A DNA stretch of 64,000 bases from Halomonas caseinilytica (GTDB lineage: Bacteria > Pseudomonadota > Gammaproteobacteria > Pseudomonadales > Halomonadaceae), in the NCBI RefSeq assembly GCF_001662305.1, contig NZ_BDEP01000005.1, positions 98,382-162,381 of the forward strand. Direction: 5' to 3'. Below the pieces are notes generated by a model. That model saw nothing but the letters and a program-made list of their open reading frames with translations. It had not been told where the DNA came from and did not search any database. This document shows positions 39,663 to 50,124 of the stretch, piece after piece. Position 1 is the stretch's first letter. Each line of letters begins with the position of its first letter. Both the position numbers and the translations under genes were made by a program.

Positions 39663-41834
39663 TTAACTCCGCAACCCACTTACCCTCATCACTCTCCGCT
39701 GCGCGGCGTCCAGTAGTTGCCCTCGGCCGATTTCCACCAGTGTCAGCCAGTGGCGGGCGCGGGTGATGCCGGTGTAGACGAGTTCCCTTGTGAGAATCGG
39801 GTTGGGGGCGTCGGGGAGTACCAAGGCGGCGTGGGTGAATTCCGAGCCTTGGGATTTGTGTACGGTCATGGCGAACACGGTTTCCACGGCTTGCAGGCGT
39901 GAGGGCAGTACCCACTTGATGCGGTCGCTGCCGTCGCCGGCGGGGAAGGCGACGCGCAGCAGGCGTGGGTTGTTGTCGCTTGGGTTGGCATCGGGGCGCG
40001 GCATGGCCAGCGTGATGCCGATATCGCCGTTCATCAGCCCGAGGCCGTAGTCGTTCTTGGTCACCAGCACCGGGCGGCCGGGGTACCAGAGGTGGCGGCC
40101 GTCCTGGCTGTCGATCAGTCCTTCCTTTTCCAGTGCCTGACGCACGCGTTCGTTCAGGCCTTCCACACCCCAGGGGCCGCGCCGCAAGGCGCACAGCAGT
40201 TGGAAGTGGCCGTGGGCTTCGAGCACTTTTCTGGCCCAGTCGTCGAAGGCCGTTTGATCGGCGTCGTCCGCCGGGCGTTGCTCGGCCATGATCGAGAGAA
40301 AGTGACGATAGCCGACCGGAGGCGTTCTGCTGGCGGCGGCGGTACTTGTCTCGGCCTTGGGAAAGCCTTCGGGATAGCCGGTCACCGTGAGGCGGGCCAG
40401 GCGGCGTTCGTCGTCCTTGGGTAGCTTCAGGTGCGAGAGGTCGGCGAAGCCGGCGCTGAGAGCCTGCTGAATCGCCCGGCGCTGCTCGGCGGGTTCGTTC
40501 TCTCGATCGAGCGGGGCGTTGATGGCGGCGGCCAGTTGGCCGATGCCGCTGTCGGCGGTGAAGCGGTGGCTGACGCGCAGCATGGCGATGCTCTGGTCGA
40601 GCGGCTGGCCGTCGGCGTCGAGATAGTCGCCGGGCAGTGTCTGGCCGGTGGCATCATTCAGCCAGTCGGCGGTGGCCGGGGTGTAGTGGCCGCCATCGGC
40701 GCGGACGCAGAGGTCGCCGAGGATCGAGCCGGCTTCCACCGAGGCGAGCTGGTCCTTGTCGCCGAGCAGGACCAGCCGGGCGTGGGGCGGCAGCGCTTCG
40801 AGCAGGGCGGCCATCATACCCACGTCGACCATCGAGGCTTCGTCGACCACCAGCATGTCGAGCGGCAGCGGATTATGGCGGTCGTGGCGGAAGCGTCGTG
40901 TATCGGGGCGTGAGCCGAGCAGGCGGTGTAGCGTGGAAACGTCCTGCGGCACGGCCTTGTGGAGCCGTGCGGCGGGGCTTGTCTCGCCATCGCTCGGTGT
41001 TGTCTCGATCTCGGCCTGGCTGGCCAGGGCGCCGAAGGGCAACTGGCCGACCTGGCCGGCGATGGATTCGTTGAGCCGGGCGGCGGCCTTGCCGGTGGGC
41101 GCGGCGAGGCGGATGCGCAGGGCGGGCTCGCCGGCGCCCAGGGTGAGGGCCTGGAGCAGGGCGAGCAGGCGCACTACGGTAGTGGTCTTGCCGGTGCCGG
41201 GGCCGCCGGTGATCACCGCGAAGCGCGAACGCGTGGCCAGGGCGCAGGCGGTCTTCTGCCAGTCGAGCTCGTCGCGGGGCGCGAAGAGGGTATCGAGCAG
41301 CGGCCGCAGGCTGGCGGCTTCCATGGTCGTTTCATCGACCGTGAGCCGCGCTGAGATCCGGCTGTGGATATCCTGCTCGTGCTGCCAGTAGCGGCGCATA
41401 TACAGCCGGGGTCGTTCGGCGTCGCCATCGAGCACCAGGGGCGTGGCGCCGGGGCCGTCGCCGACCAGCTCAGGCTGGTGCAGGGCGGCGCGCCAGGTGG
41501 CGACATCGAGCCCGGCCATCACCTGGCTGGGCAGTGGCGGCGGTTCCTCCAGGCTGTCCCCCTCGGGGGGCAGCGAGAGGGCGAGGTCCGGTGTTTCCAG
41601 GGTGAGGGCGAGGTCGAGGCAGACATGCCCGCGCCCGAGCTGGTGGCTGGCGAGTGCCGCCGCCAGCAGCAGTGCGGGTGAGGCCTCGCTTACCTCGCGA
41701 CGCAGGAAATCGGCGAAGGCGCGGTCGAGCGAACGCAGCCAGCCGCGCGCCACCCAGCGCTCGAGCAGGGCGAACAGCGCTTCGTGATCGTCGAGGGCGC
41801 GCTCGGGGGAAACAGTCGTGATATCCGGCGTCAT
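39663..41834 (-). CDS. recD: RecBCD subunit RecD (5'-3' helicase)
   Basis: This 723-residue protein has the RecD helicase core: Walker A VITGGPGTGKTTT (about 207-219), the second motif LAAPTGKAAARLNESI, Walker B LDMLVVDEASMVDVGMM, VLLGDKDQLASVEAGSILGD, and late motifs YGLGLMNGDIGI and FAMTVHKSQGSEFTHAALVL. RecD is the fast 5'-3' motor of the RecBCD end-processing enzyme. Its start overlaps the recB stop (ATGA at 41831-41834). Its 3' end faces the integron-like cassette array. Confidence 0.96.
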   Translation of the reverse strand: MTPDITTVSPERALDDHEALFALLERWVARGWLRSLDRAFADFLRREVSEASPALLLAAALASHQLGRGHVCLDLALTLETPDLALSLPPEGDSLEEPPPLPSQVMAGLDVATWRAALHQPELVGDGPGATPLVLDGDAERPRLYMRRYWQHEQDIHSRISARLTVDETTMEAASLRPLLDTLFAPRDELDWQKTACALATRSRFAVITGGPGTGKTTTVVRLLALLQALTLGAGEPALRIRLAAPTGKAAARLNESIAGQVGQLPFGALASQAEIETTPSDGETSPAARLHKAVPQDVSTLHRLLGSRPDTRRFRHDRHNPLPLDMLVVDEASMVDVGMMAALLEALPPHARLVLLGDKDQLASVEAGSILGDLCVRADGGHYTPATADWLNDATGQTLPGDYLDADGQPLDQSIAMLRVSHRFTADSGIGQLAAAINAPLDRENEPAEQRRAIQQALSAGFADLSHLKLPKDDERRLARLTVTGYPEGFPKAETSTAAASRTPPVGYRHFLSIMAEQRPADDADQTAFDDWARKVLEAHGHFQLLCALRRGPWGVEGLNERVRQALEKEGLIDSQDGRHLWYPGRPVLVTKNDYGLGLMNGDIGITLAMPRPDANPSDNNPRLLRVAFPAGDGSDRIKWVLPSRLQAVETVFAMTVHKSQGSEFTHAALVLPDAPNPILTRELVYTGITRARHWLTLVEIGRGQLLDAAQRRVMRVSGLRS

Positions 41835-44800
41835 GCGGCGGCCTCCTCGGCGTCGCGGAACAGGGCGTCGAGCCCTTCGATCAGTTCGTGGGATGGGCGC
41901 TCGGCATGCACGCCGCGTGAGGGCGCGCGAGTGCCGCGCAGGAAGACGTAGAGCGCGCCGCCCAGATGGCGGTCGATGTCGTAGTCCGGCAGGCGGGAAC
42001 GGAGCAGTCGGTGCAGGGCCAGCAGGTACAGGCAGTACTGCACGTCGTAGCGTTTCTCGAGCACCGCATCCATCATGGCCTCGGGCGAGTAGGCGGCGTC
42101 GTCCGCTCCCAGGTGGTTGGATTTCCAGTCGAGCACGTAATAGCGCCCCTGGTGTTCCGCCACCAGGTCGATGAAGCCCTTGAGCATGCCGTTGAGCCGA
42201 TCGGGGTCGAGCGCCGGCCGGGGCCTTCCGCCGAGTGTGTGAGTGCTTACGAGGGCGTCCAGCCGGCGGGTGTCGACCCGGTGGGCGGCCAGCCAGAATT
42301 CCATCTCGATCTTGTAGCTCTCGAGCTGGTCGAGGCGCAGCGGGGTGTCGTCCGTGGCCGTCTCCGCTGGGCTGTCAGGCACCGGCAGTTCGGCGCTCAG
42401 CAGGCTGGGCAGCCATTCGGCGAGGGCGGGAATCTGGCTTTCCCAGCCGCGTCGGTTGGCGCGGCGGGCCAGGGTCTCGTCGCGCAGCTCGGCGTCCTCG
42501 ACGACCCGGGCGAAGCCGTGCTGGCCGGCCCATTCCAGCAGGCCATGCAAAAACGTGCCCGCCGAGGGGCCGCGAGGAAATCTATGCAGTGAGCCCTCGC
42601 TCACCGTAGCGGCGCCGGCATCGTAGGGCTCGCCGATTACTTCCATCGCCGTGGCTTCGCCAGCGGTGGTGGGCTCCGGTGACGGCTCGGCCTCGACGCT
42701 GGTAGCGGATTCCGTGTCGTTATCCGGAGTGGCGCCGGTACGTAGTGCCGAGTAGCTGGCGATCCACCAGTGTTCGCGAATGGTGCGTTGCGGGCGGCGA
42801 GCCGGGGCCAGTGGCGCTTCGTCGTCGTCCGGCGGTACGGGCGTGGTGTCCACGTCGGGGGCGTCGCTGACGACGACCGTGGCGCCTTCGCTGCCATCAT
42901 GAGCCGCGTCATCGAGGGCTTCCAGCGCGGGGCGCAAGGCGTCGGGTGGCAGCGGTTGGCCGCCGGCGACGAGCCAGCCAATGGCCGAGTGCTCCAGGCC
43001 TTCCAGCGGGGCGAGGCCGAGCCAGGTGGCGTGCCGTGCCCGGGTCAGGGCGACGTAGAGCTTGCGCATGTCCTCGCTGAGCCGTTCGTGATCGGCACGC
43101 TCGCGTATCGTCTCGTCGGCTTCCAGGGAAAGGTGCAGCCGGCCCTCGTCATCGTGCCAGCGCAGCGGCAGGTCGGTTTTCTTGGTCGGCCGGGCCGCGG
43201 CGATGAAGGGCAGGAAGACCAGCGGGTACTCCAGCCCCTTGGACTTGTGGATGGTGACGACCTGAACGAGATCGGCGTCGCTCTCCAGACGCAGGCGATG
43301 GGCCTCGCCCTGTTCCTGCGGCCGGGCGATGGCCTCGCGCAGGTGGCGCAGCAGGGCGTGCTCGCCGTCGAGCTCGTTGCTGGCTTGCTGGAGGAGTTCG
43401 CCGAGGTGCAAGAGGTCGGTCAGTCTCCTTTCCCCCTCGGGCACGGCCAGCAGCCGTCCTGGTACGCTGAAGTCGGCGAGGATCTGGTGAATCATCGGCA
43501 GCACGCCACGCTGTCGCCATTGGCGGTGGTAGTCGCGGAACTGCATCACTCGGGCTTCCCAGGCCAGTTCGTCCTGCTGGTTGCCGCCGCTCATGGCGTC
43601 CAGCTCGGCCAGCGTCAGGCCGAGGCTGGGGCTGGCCAGGGCGGCGCGCAGGGCGCGGTCGTCGTCGGGTGCGGCGCAGGCGGCCAGCCACAACTCCAGC
43701 TCGGCGGCGGCCTCGGTCTCATACACGCCTTCCTTGTCGGAGAGGTAGACGCTGCGCACGCCGCGCTCGAGCAGCGCACGGCGGATGGCACGTGCCTCGC
43801 CGGCGTTGTTGACCAGCACGGCAAGATCTGACGGCGCCAGGGGGCGGAAATCCTCGCCTTCGGTGAAGCCGGTTCGGCCGGCCTGGCCTTCGCGGAGCAG
43901 TGCGGCCATCTGGCTGGCGCAGCGCGCGGCCAGCTCCCGCAGGTAGGCGGATTTCGACAGCGGCGTCTCGGCGTCGACGTGCCAGAGAGTCAGGGCTGCC
44001 TGGGGCGCGCCGTCGCGGGTCAGTGAGTCCTTGCGTCCCTTGGCGCTGACGGGCTGAAAGGGAACGGGGTCTTCTCCGCCCTGGCGGAACAGGAAGGCGC
44101 CGCCTTCGTTGTGTGCCTCGGCGTATTCGAATACGCGGTTGACCGCGGCGACCATGTTGGCGGCGGAGCGGAAGTTGGTGCCGAGGGTGACGTGGCGACC
44201 GGCGGTGTCGCGCCGGGCCTGGAGATAGGTGTGAATATCGGCGCCGCGAAAGGCGTAGATGGCCTGCTTGGGGTCGCCGATCAGCAGTACGGCGCTCTTT
44301 TCAGCGCCCGAAGCCGCGCTCTGTTCAGCGCCCGATGCCGCGCTCATTTCACTGTCATCAACGACACCACGGTTCTCGGCGAGTCGATAGACGTGGTCGA
44401 ATAGCCGGTACTGCACCGGGTCGGTGTCCTGGAACTCGTCGACCAGCGCCACCGGGAACTGGGCGCGGATACGCGAGGCCAGGGTCTCGCCGGCCTCGCC
44501 CTGGAAGGCTGCATCGAGCCGGTGCAGCAGGTCGTCGGGGCCGAGTTCGGCACGGCGGCGCTGGACCGTCTCGCGGCGCCGCGCCATCCAGTGCACGGCG
44601 TGGGAGAGCAGGTTGGCGAAGGGCTCGGGCAGTTCGGCCAGGCGGTCGCGCAGTTCGGCCAGGGCGTCCAGGGCGGGATGCGTCGGCGGCGGGCCTTCCT
44701 TCCAGATCTCGGCCAGGCCCTCCGGCGTCAGGCGTTTCCAGGCGGCATCGGTGAGATCGGGCGTCACGGCCTCGGGGTCACTGGCCCAGTCGCGCAGCTT

Positions 44801-45763
44801 GTTGAGCCAGTTGGCGCGGTTCTTGGCGTTGAGCTTCTGGCCATTGAACGCCTTGCGGGCGGCGGCGTCATCGAGCAGTGCTTCCAGTTCGTCGACCCAG
44901 GCCGGCCAGGGCGCCTTGAGTTCGCCGAGGATGCGTTCGCGCTCGGCCCGGGCGCTGGCCAGCGTCTCGGCCGGAGGTGGCGCCTCGGGCAGGGCGGCGG
45001 CGTGGGCCCGCAGGCGGCCGACGGCCTCGTTGAGGGCGTCCGGCGAAGCCCAGTGCTGGGTGATCACGCCCAGGGCCTCGGGGTCGAGGGCGTAGTAGAA
45101 GGTTCGCCAGTAGTCCCGGGCGATCTCCTGATCCATCGCCGACTGGTCGAGTTCCATGGTCAGGGCGAACAGGCTGCCGCTGTCGAAGGCGTGCTCGCGC
45201 AGCATGCGGTGGCACCAGGCGTGAATGGTGGAGACGGCGGCTTCGTCCATCCATTCGGCGGCCAGGCGCAGGCGGCGGGCGCAGGCCGGCCAGCTTTCCC
45301 GGGGGTAGCTGTCGCGCAGGGCGAGCAGCGGGTCCGCAGGACGCTCGGCGGTGGAGGTGCTGCCGGGCGCTGGCTCTGCCGAACTCTGTGGCTCGGCGAA
45401 GAGGTCGGGGGTGGTGTTCCGGGACGGACTTCCTTCAAGGCCTGCTCCAGGCGCCCCTTCGGCGCCTTTCCCCACCGCGCTGGTATCGGCCTGAAAGGCG
45501 TCGGCGGCTTCGACGAGCCGGGCGCGGATGCGTTCGCGCAGTTCCTGGGTGGCGGCGTTGGTGAAGGTTACCACCAGGATTTCCGGTGGCGTCAGTGGTC
45601 GGGGAAAGGCCGCGGTGTCGTCGGCGTCGCGCGGACCGAGCACCAGCCGCAGGTAGAGCAGGGCAATGGTGAAGGTCTTGCCGGTGCCGGCGCTGGCCTC
45701 GATCAGGCGGCTGCCGGGCAGCGGCAGGTGAATCGGGTCCAGGTTGGGGGCGTGTTCGCTCAT
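41831..45763 (-). CDS. recB: RecBCD subunit RecB (3'-5' helicase and nuclease)
   Basis: The 1310-residue protein has the UvrD-like helicase with Walker A IEASAGTGKTFTIALLYLRL (21-40), EILVVTFTNAATQELRERI, a DEFQDTDP box (VALVDEFQDTDPVQYRLFDH) and VVTIHKSKGLEYPLVFLPF. The C-terminal RecB nuclease domain contains YYVLDWKSNHLG with its Asp-x-Lys and the AVLEKRYDVQYCLYL motif. The start is the ATG complementary to 45761-45763, overlapping the recC stop. A much longer open frame on this strand (to 46921) is an antisense-like extension through recC and is rejected. RecB unwinds and degrades broken DNA until Chi is met. Confidence 0.96.
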   Translation of the reverse strand: MSEHAPNLDPIHLPLPGSRLIEASAGTGKTFTIALLYLRLVLGPRDADDTAAFPRPLTPPEILVVTFTNAATQELRERIRARLVEAADAFQADTSAVGKGAEGAPGAGLEGSPSRNTTPDLFAEPQSSAEPAPGSTSTAERPADPLLALRDSYPRESWPACARRLRLAAEWMDEAAVSTIHAWCHRMLREHAFDSGSLFALTMELDQSAMDQEIARDYWRTFYYALDPEALGVITQHWASPDALNEAVGRLRAHAAALPEAPPPAETLASARAERERILGELKAPWPAWVDELEALLDDAAARKAFNGQKLNAKNRANWLNKLRDWASDPEAVTPDLTDAAWKRLTPEGLAEIWKEGPPPTHPALDALAELRDRLAELPEPFANLLSHAVHWMARRRETVQRRRAELGPDDLLHRLDAAFQGEAGETLASRIRAQFPVALVDEFQDTDPVQYRLFDHVYRLAENRGVVDDSEMSAASGAEQSAASGAEKSAVLLIGDPKQAIYAFRGADIHTYLQARRDTAGRHVTLGTNFRSAANMVAAVNRVFEYAEAHNEGGAFLFRQGGEDPVPFQPVSAKGRKDSLTRDGAPQAALTLWHVDAETPLSKSAYLRELAARCASQMAALLREGQAGRTGFTEGEDFRPLAPSDLAVLVNNAGEARAIRRALLERGVRSVYLSDKEGVYETEAAAELELWLAACAAPDDDRALRAALASPSLGLTLAELDAMSGGNQQDELAWEARVMQFRDYHRQWRQRGVLPMIHQILADFSVPGRLLAVPEGERRLTDLLHLGELLQQASNELDGEHALLRHLREAIARPQEQGEAHRLRLESDADLVQVVTIHKSKGLEYPLVFLPFIAAARPTKKTDLPLRWHDDEGRLHLSLEADETIRERADHERLSEDMRKLYVALTRARHATWLGLAPLEGLEHSAIGWLVAGGQPLPPDALRPALEALDDAAHDGSEGATVVVSDAPDVDTTPVPPDDDEAPLAPARRPQRTIREHWWIASYSALRTGATPDNDTESATSVEAEPSPEPTTAGEATAMEVIGEPYDAGAATVSEGSLHRFPRGPSAGTFLHGLLEWAGQHGFARVVEDAELRDETLARRANRRGWESQIPALAEWLPSLLSAELPVPDSPAETATDDTPLRLDQLESYKIEMEFWLAAHRVDTRRLDALVSTHTLGGRPRPALDPDRLNGMLKGFIDLVAEHQGRYYVLDWKSNHLGADDAAYSPEAMMDAVLEKRYDVQYCLYLLALHRLLRSRLPDYDIDRHLGGALYVFLRGTRAPSRGVHAERPSHELIEGLDALFRDAEEAAA

Positions 45764-48700
45764 GACTTGTCTCCCCTCGGCTGGCGCTTTGCGGTGCCCG
45801 ACATCTGCTTCTGGGTGACCTTCACCATATAGTGCAGTGGCCCGTAGAGGCGTTCGGCCAGTTCGCCGAAGCGTCGACCGGCGGCCTGGTGGCGGGCCAG
45901 CTCGTCGAAGTCGCGCCACTGGCGGGCCAGGTAGGCGTCGCGGCTGAGTTCGCCGCCCTGGTGGTCGTTGCCTTCCAGGGTCTGGACGGCAGCCTTGGCG
46001 GCCTTGAGATCGGTTTCTTCGGCGTTCTCCGCGTCGCCGAGGTAGCGCTCGACCCCGCTGGCGTCGCCGCCTTTCTCGATCCAGGCGAAGGCGGTGTCGC
46101 GGGCCAGCGGCAGCGGCGCGGTCATGCCGGCCTGCCAGGCCGAGGCGATGGCGGTCAGCCGGGCGCGGGCTTCGTCTGCGGGCAGCGGATACAGCGTGCC
46201 CTCGCCGGCCCGGGAGCGCAGCTCGGTGATCATCGGGCCGACGGCGATCTGGGCGGCCAGATGCTCGACCCAGGGTGTCAGCCAGTGTTTCCAGTTGTAC
46301 TTGCTCTGATTGATCAGGCTGCTGGTGAGCAGCAGCAGGCGGCAGGTTTCGCCCTGGTCGTTCTCGCGCAGCTCGCCGAGCCAGTCCTCCACGGCCAGTT
46401 CGCCGCCGTCGGCGTCCAGCGAGAGCGAGACCGGTGCCGGCATCGGCCGGGCGTGGGGCCAGGCGTCGAGCAGTTCGGCGTATTTGACGAACAGCTCGTC
46501 CAGGGGCGCGACGAGGTCCTCGCGCATGCGTTGGGCGAAGCCGCCCATGGCCAGCCGGCCCTCGCGCTCGAGCCGCGCCAGGGTCTCGTCGACGACGGGC
46601 ATGGGCGGCTCGCTGGCTTCCACGGCGCGTCGCCCGGCGCCGATCAACTCGTTCTGGAGTTGCCAGTGGGCCAGGCCGTCGAGGTCGAAGGGCTCGTGGT
46701 CGGGGCTTTCGGCAGCCTCGCGCTCTAGGTACACGCCGAGCCGGGTGTGGAAGAAGGCCTTGACCGGATCCTTGAGGAAGGCGCCGAGTTGCTTGAGCGT
46801 CAGTGGAGTTTCCTGGGCCATGGGGGGCAAGGTGGGGGTGCGCGCACAGCTTGTGGCGTTTGTCGGCGTGGCCGTTGAGTCGCGTCCCTTGGCACTCTGC
46901 GGTGCATGAATCGCCCGCCATTCATGGGCATAGGTGAACAGCCCCTGGTCGGCGGTGGCGTCGGGGCGGTGGGACTGGCGGAAGTAGGTGCGGCTGAAGG
47001 GCTGCAGCGGGTGCTCGGTGGTCAGGGCATCGAGCAGCGCCTGGCCGTCGCCTGCCTGTTCATCCGCTGCGTGCCCGGCCAGGCGCCAGCCGTCGGCGAT
47101 ATGGTCGCGCAACTGGCCGAGCAGCACCGAGGGCGGCTGTAGGGCGTTGTCGTGAATGCTGCGGCCGACCCAACTGATCATCAGCCGCTCGCGGGCCGAG
47201 AGCAGCGCCTCGAGGAACAGGTAGCGGTCGTCCTCGCGGCGCGAGCGGTCGCCGGGACGGTAGTCGTGGCCCATCAGGTCGATGTCCAGCGGGCGCTGGG
47301 TGCGCGGGTAGTCGCCGTCGTTCATGCCCAGCAGGCAGACGTGGCGGAAGGGAATGGCGCGCATCGGCATCAGGGTGGCGATGTTCACCGCGCCGGCCAG
47401 GAAGCGCTGGGAGAGGTTGTTGCCGTCGATCTGGCCGAGCCAGTGCTCGCGTACTACCGAGAGCGGCAGGGGCTCCTCGAGGCCGGCATCCTCGGTGGTG
47501 TCGCGCCATTCGTCGAGCAGTTCCTCGAGCCGGGTCAGGGTGGTGAGATCGGCTTCGTCGGCGGCGCTGAAGCAGTCGGCGAGCAGCTCGCGCAAGCGCT
47601 GGCACCAAGTGGCTACGTCGGCGGGCTCGCTCAGGCGGCGCCAGAGAGTGTCCAGGGTATCGAGCAGATCCACCAGCGGGCCGGCCAGCGCGGCTTCCAG
47701 GCCGCCGATGTCGCCGAACGGCTCAATGCCGTGCCAGGGGCCGTCGGCGTTGTCGCCCACCGCATAACCAAGCAACAGGCGGCGCAGGCCGAAGACCCAG
47801 GTGTTGGCGGTGAGCCCGTCGGGCAGGTCGAGGCGGGCACGCTGGTCGGCGCTGAGTCCCCAACGAATGCCGGCGCCTTCGATCCAGCGGCGCAGTACCG
47901 GCAGGGCCTCGGCGTCGAGCCCGAAGCGCTGGCGCAGGGCGGGCACTTCGAGCAGGTCAAGCAGCTCGCCCACGCTGAGCCGCGATTCGGGCAGGTGCAG
48001 TAGCGCCTCCAGGGCGATCAGCAGCGGCTGGCGGTGGCGGCTGGTCTGGTCGGAGAGCGTGAAGGGAATATGGCGCGGATCGTCCGGTGCCAATCGCCCG
48101 AACACCGCCTGGACGGCGGCGGTGTAGGTGTCGATGTCGGGCACCATGACCAGGATGTCGCGGGGTTTGAGGCTCGGGTCGGCGTCGAAGGCGGCCAGCA
48201 ACTGATCATGGAGGATCTCGACCTCGCGCAGGGCGCTGTGGGCGACATGGAAGCGCAGGCTGGTGTCGTGCTCCGGGTCGACGGCCGGCCAGGTGTCGCG
48301 GGTCTCGCTCGGCGGGCGCAGCTCGAGGATGTCGTCCTGCAACTGCTGGAGCAGGCCGGGTGCGTCGCAGCCTTCCAGCGGCGACTCGAAGAGGTCGATG
48401 CGCAGCGACTCGGCCTCGAAGCGGGCTCGGTAGCTTTCCTGGTCGTCGAATTCGTCGAGCAGGCGCAGGTAGTCGCGGCCCTGCTTGCCCCAGGCGGCCA
48501 GCAGTGGTTGGGCGTGGAGGTGCAGTTGGGTGTCGTCCAGCTCGATGGGCATGCCGGGGCGGCGTTGCTGGCGCTTGCGTGCGGCACGCAGCAGGTCCTT
48601 GTGCTCTATGATGTCGGCCCAGTAGTGGCGACATGGGTTGTGCACGCAGAGCACCACCTGGCTGACTCGGGCGATGGCGGCCAGGGCCTCGAGGGTCTGG

Positions 48701-49449
48701 CGGGGCAGCGAGGAGATGCCGAACACCATGACACGACGCGGCAGGCCGGCAGGACGCGTCTCGGGGGTAAGTTCCTTGCAGGCTTCGAGAAAGCGGCTGT
48801 GCACCAGGGCACGGCTGGTGCCCAGCCCCGTCGCGCCGATGTCGTCGCGCAGGTAGCGCCACAGGGCGGGCTGCCAGCGCTGATCGTCGTCGAGCGGCCG
48901 GGCCTGGCCGCGGGCGTCGATGAGCTCGTCGCGGCCTTCCGCCCAGGCCGCCAGCCAGTCGGCGCGGTAGACCTGGTACTGGTCGAACAGATCGGCCAGG
49001 CGCTCGGCGAGCTGGTGGCGCTTGCGCAGGTCATCGTCATCGGCCAGAAAGCGCGCCAGCGGGGCGAACAGCGGGTCGTCGAGCAGGGCGGGCAGCAGGC
49101 GCATCAGCCGCCAGATCAGCCGGGGCTTGTCGAGCGGCGACTCCGGCGGGACGGCACCCTCGCCCTCGCGATGCACCAGCACGCTGCGGTAGGCCTGCCA
49201 CAGGAAGCGCGCCGGCAGGGTGACGTCGAGCGCCGCCGCCACGCCACTGCCCTGCGGATCATCGGCGGCCAGGGCGAGCTTGAGCCACTGGCTGATGCCG
49301 TTGCTCTGCACCAGGATGGTCTCGTCTTCCAGCGGCGTCAGCGGATGGCTGCGCATCCAGGTCACCGCCAGGTCGCGCAGGTCCTCCAGGCGATTGCCAT
49401 GCACCACCATGAAGCCGGGTTGCAGGGTGGTGTCGGATGTGGCGAGCAT
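45760..49449 (-). CDS. recC: RecBCD subunit RecC (Chi recognition)
   Basis: The 1229-residue first gene of the operon begins FMVVHGNRLEDLRDLAVTWM, as expected for RecC, and shows ETILVQSNGISQWLKLALAA, VFGISSLPRQTLEALAAIAR, HVCLLGMNDGDYPRTQRPLD and DRYLFLEALLSARERLMISW. RecC has an inactivated helicase fold that scans for Chi. The start is the ATG complementary to 49447-49449, preceded by GGAA. The stop overlaps recB (ATGA), so the three subunits are translationally linked in the order C-B-D. Confidence 0.96.
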   Translation of the reverse strand: MLATSDTTLQPGFMVVHGNRLEDLRDLAVTWMRSHPLTPLEDETILVQSNGISQWLKLALAADDPQGSGVAAALDVTLPARFLWQAYRSVLVHREGEGAVPPESPLDKPRLIWRLMRLLPALLDDPLFAPLARFLADDDDLRKRHQLAERLADLFDQYQVYRADWLAAWAEGRDELIDARGQARPLDDDQRWQPALWRYLRDDIGATGLGTSRALVHSRFLEACKELTPETRPAGLPRRVMVFGISSLPRQTLEALAAIARVSQVVLCVHNPCRHYWADIIEHKDLLRAARKRQQRRPGMPIELDDTQLHLHAQPLLAAWGKQGRDYLRLLDEFDDQESYRARFEAESLRIDLFESPLEGCDAPGLLQQLQDDILELRPPSETRDTWPAVDPEHDTSLRFHVAHSALREVEILHDQLLAAFDADPSLKPRDILVMVPDIDTYTAAVQAVFGRLAPDDPRHIPFTLSDQTSRHRQPLLIALEALLHLPESRLSVGELLDLLEVPALRQRFGLDAEALPVLRRWIEGAGIRWGLSADQRARLDLPDGLTANTWVFGLRRLLLGYAVGDNADGPWHGIEPFGDIGGLEAALAGPLVDLLDTLDTLWRRLSEPADVATWCQRLRELLADCFSAADEADLTTLTRLEELLDEWRDTTEDAGLEEPLPLSVVREHWLGQIDGNNLSQRFLAGAVNIATLMPMRAIPFRHVCLLGMNDGDYPRTQRPLDIDLMGHDYRPGDRSRREDDRYLFLEALLSARERLMISWVGRSIHDNALQPPSVLLGQLRDHIADGWRLAGHAADEQAGDGQALLDALTTEHPLQPFSRTYFRQSHRPDATADQGLFTYAHEWRAIHAPQSAKGRDSTATPTNATSCARTPTLPPMAQETPLTLKQLGAFLKDPVKAFFHTRLGVYLEREAAESPDHEPFDLDGLAHWQLQNELIGAGRRAVEASEPPMPVVDETLARLEREGRLAMGGFAQRMREDLVAPLDELFVKYAELLDAWPHARPMPAPVSLSLDADGGELAVEDWLGELRENDQGETCRLLLLTSSLINQSKYNWKHWLTPWVEHLAAQIAVGPMITELRSRAGEGTLYPLPADEARARLTAIASAWQAGMTAPLPLARDTAFAWIEKGGDASGVERYLGDAENAEETDLKAAKAAVQTLEGNDHQGGELSRDAYLARQWRDFDELARHQAAGRRFGELAERLYGPLHYMVKVTQKQMSGTAKRQPRGDKS

Positions 49450-49581
49450 GGCAGTTCCTTCGCGGCGGCGAGCATGCCTTCATGGTGCCGCAAATCGGTG
49501 GCGGTATAAATGTGGTGGTTGCTGGTCAAGGACAATCACTGGCGTCAAGCATGGGACTGCGTGCATCACGGGAGCTGGCGC

Positions 49582-50070
49582 ATGAACACCGAACGTTTCG
49601 AATGCGACACGCCGATCGGTGTGATCGCCGACACTCACGGCACACTGCGCGACGAGGCGCTGACGATGCTCGAGGGTTGCGGGCTGATCCTGCATCTCGG
49701 CGATGTGGGCAGCCGCGATCAGGATGCGGCGATACTCGAGCGGTTGGCCGAGCTGGCGCCGGTCCATACGGTGCGGGGCAACGTCGACACCGCGGCCTGG
49801 GCCGAGCGGCTGCCCTGGCATCTCGATCTGGTGGTCAACGGCTGGCGTCTGCACCTGGTGCACGACATCGCCGACTTCGATAGTGCCACTTCCTGCGACG
49901 TCGTGCTGCATGGCCACTCCCACAAGGCGCGCAACGAATGGCGCAACGGCCGGCTGCTGTTCAATCCTGGCGGTGCCGGCCGGCGTCGCTTCTCGCTGCC
50001 GCTGACCCTGGGCAAGCTGTGGGCCGACGAGGCCGCGCTGCGCAGCGCCATCCTGCATCTGCCGGTGTGA
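49582..50070 (+). CDS. YfcE-type metallophosphoesterase
   Basis: The 162-residue calcineurin-like phosphoesterase has the metal motifs IGVIADTHGTL (D-x-H), LILHLGDVGS (GD), VRGNVDT (GN), VVLHGHSHKA (GHSH) and FNPGGAGR. Small enzymes of this type are phosphodiesterases such as YfcE/MJ0936. The start chosen is ATG 49582, preceded by GGAG; an open stretch 24 codons upstream is not family-like. It is divergent from recC and convergent with arsB. Confidence 0.92.
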   Translation: MNTERFECDTPIGVIADTHGTLRDEALTMLEGCGLILHLGDVGSRDQDAAILERLAELAPVHTVRGNVDTAAWAERLPWHLDLVVNGWRLHLVHDIADFDSATSCDVVLHGHSHKARNEWRNGRLLFNPGGAGRRRFSLPLTLGKLWADEAALRSAILHLPV

Positions 50071-50124
50071 GCGCGACACGGCGGCACTGCACTCCTGAGT
50101 CCGGGCGCTTCGGGCATGAACGAT

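Noticed and set aside
45764..46921. A 1,696-codon minus-strand frame extending recB far upstream
   Set aside because: The part beyond 45763 is antisense-frame sequence within recC with Arg/Pro-rich, unnatural composition; the true recB start overlaps the recC stop by ATGA and reads as a normal RecB N-terminus.
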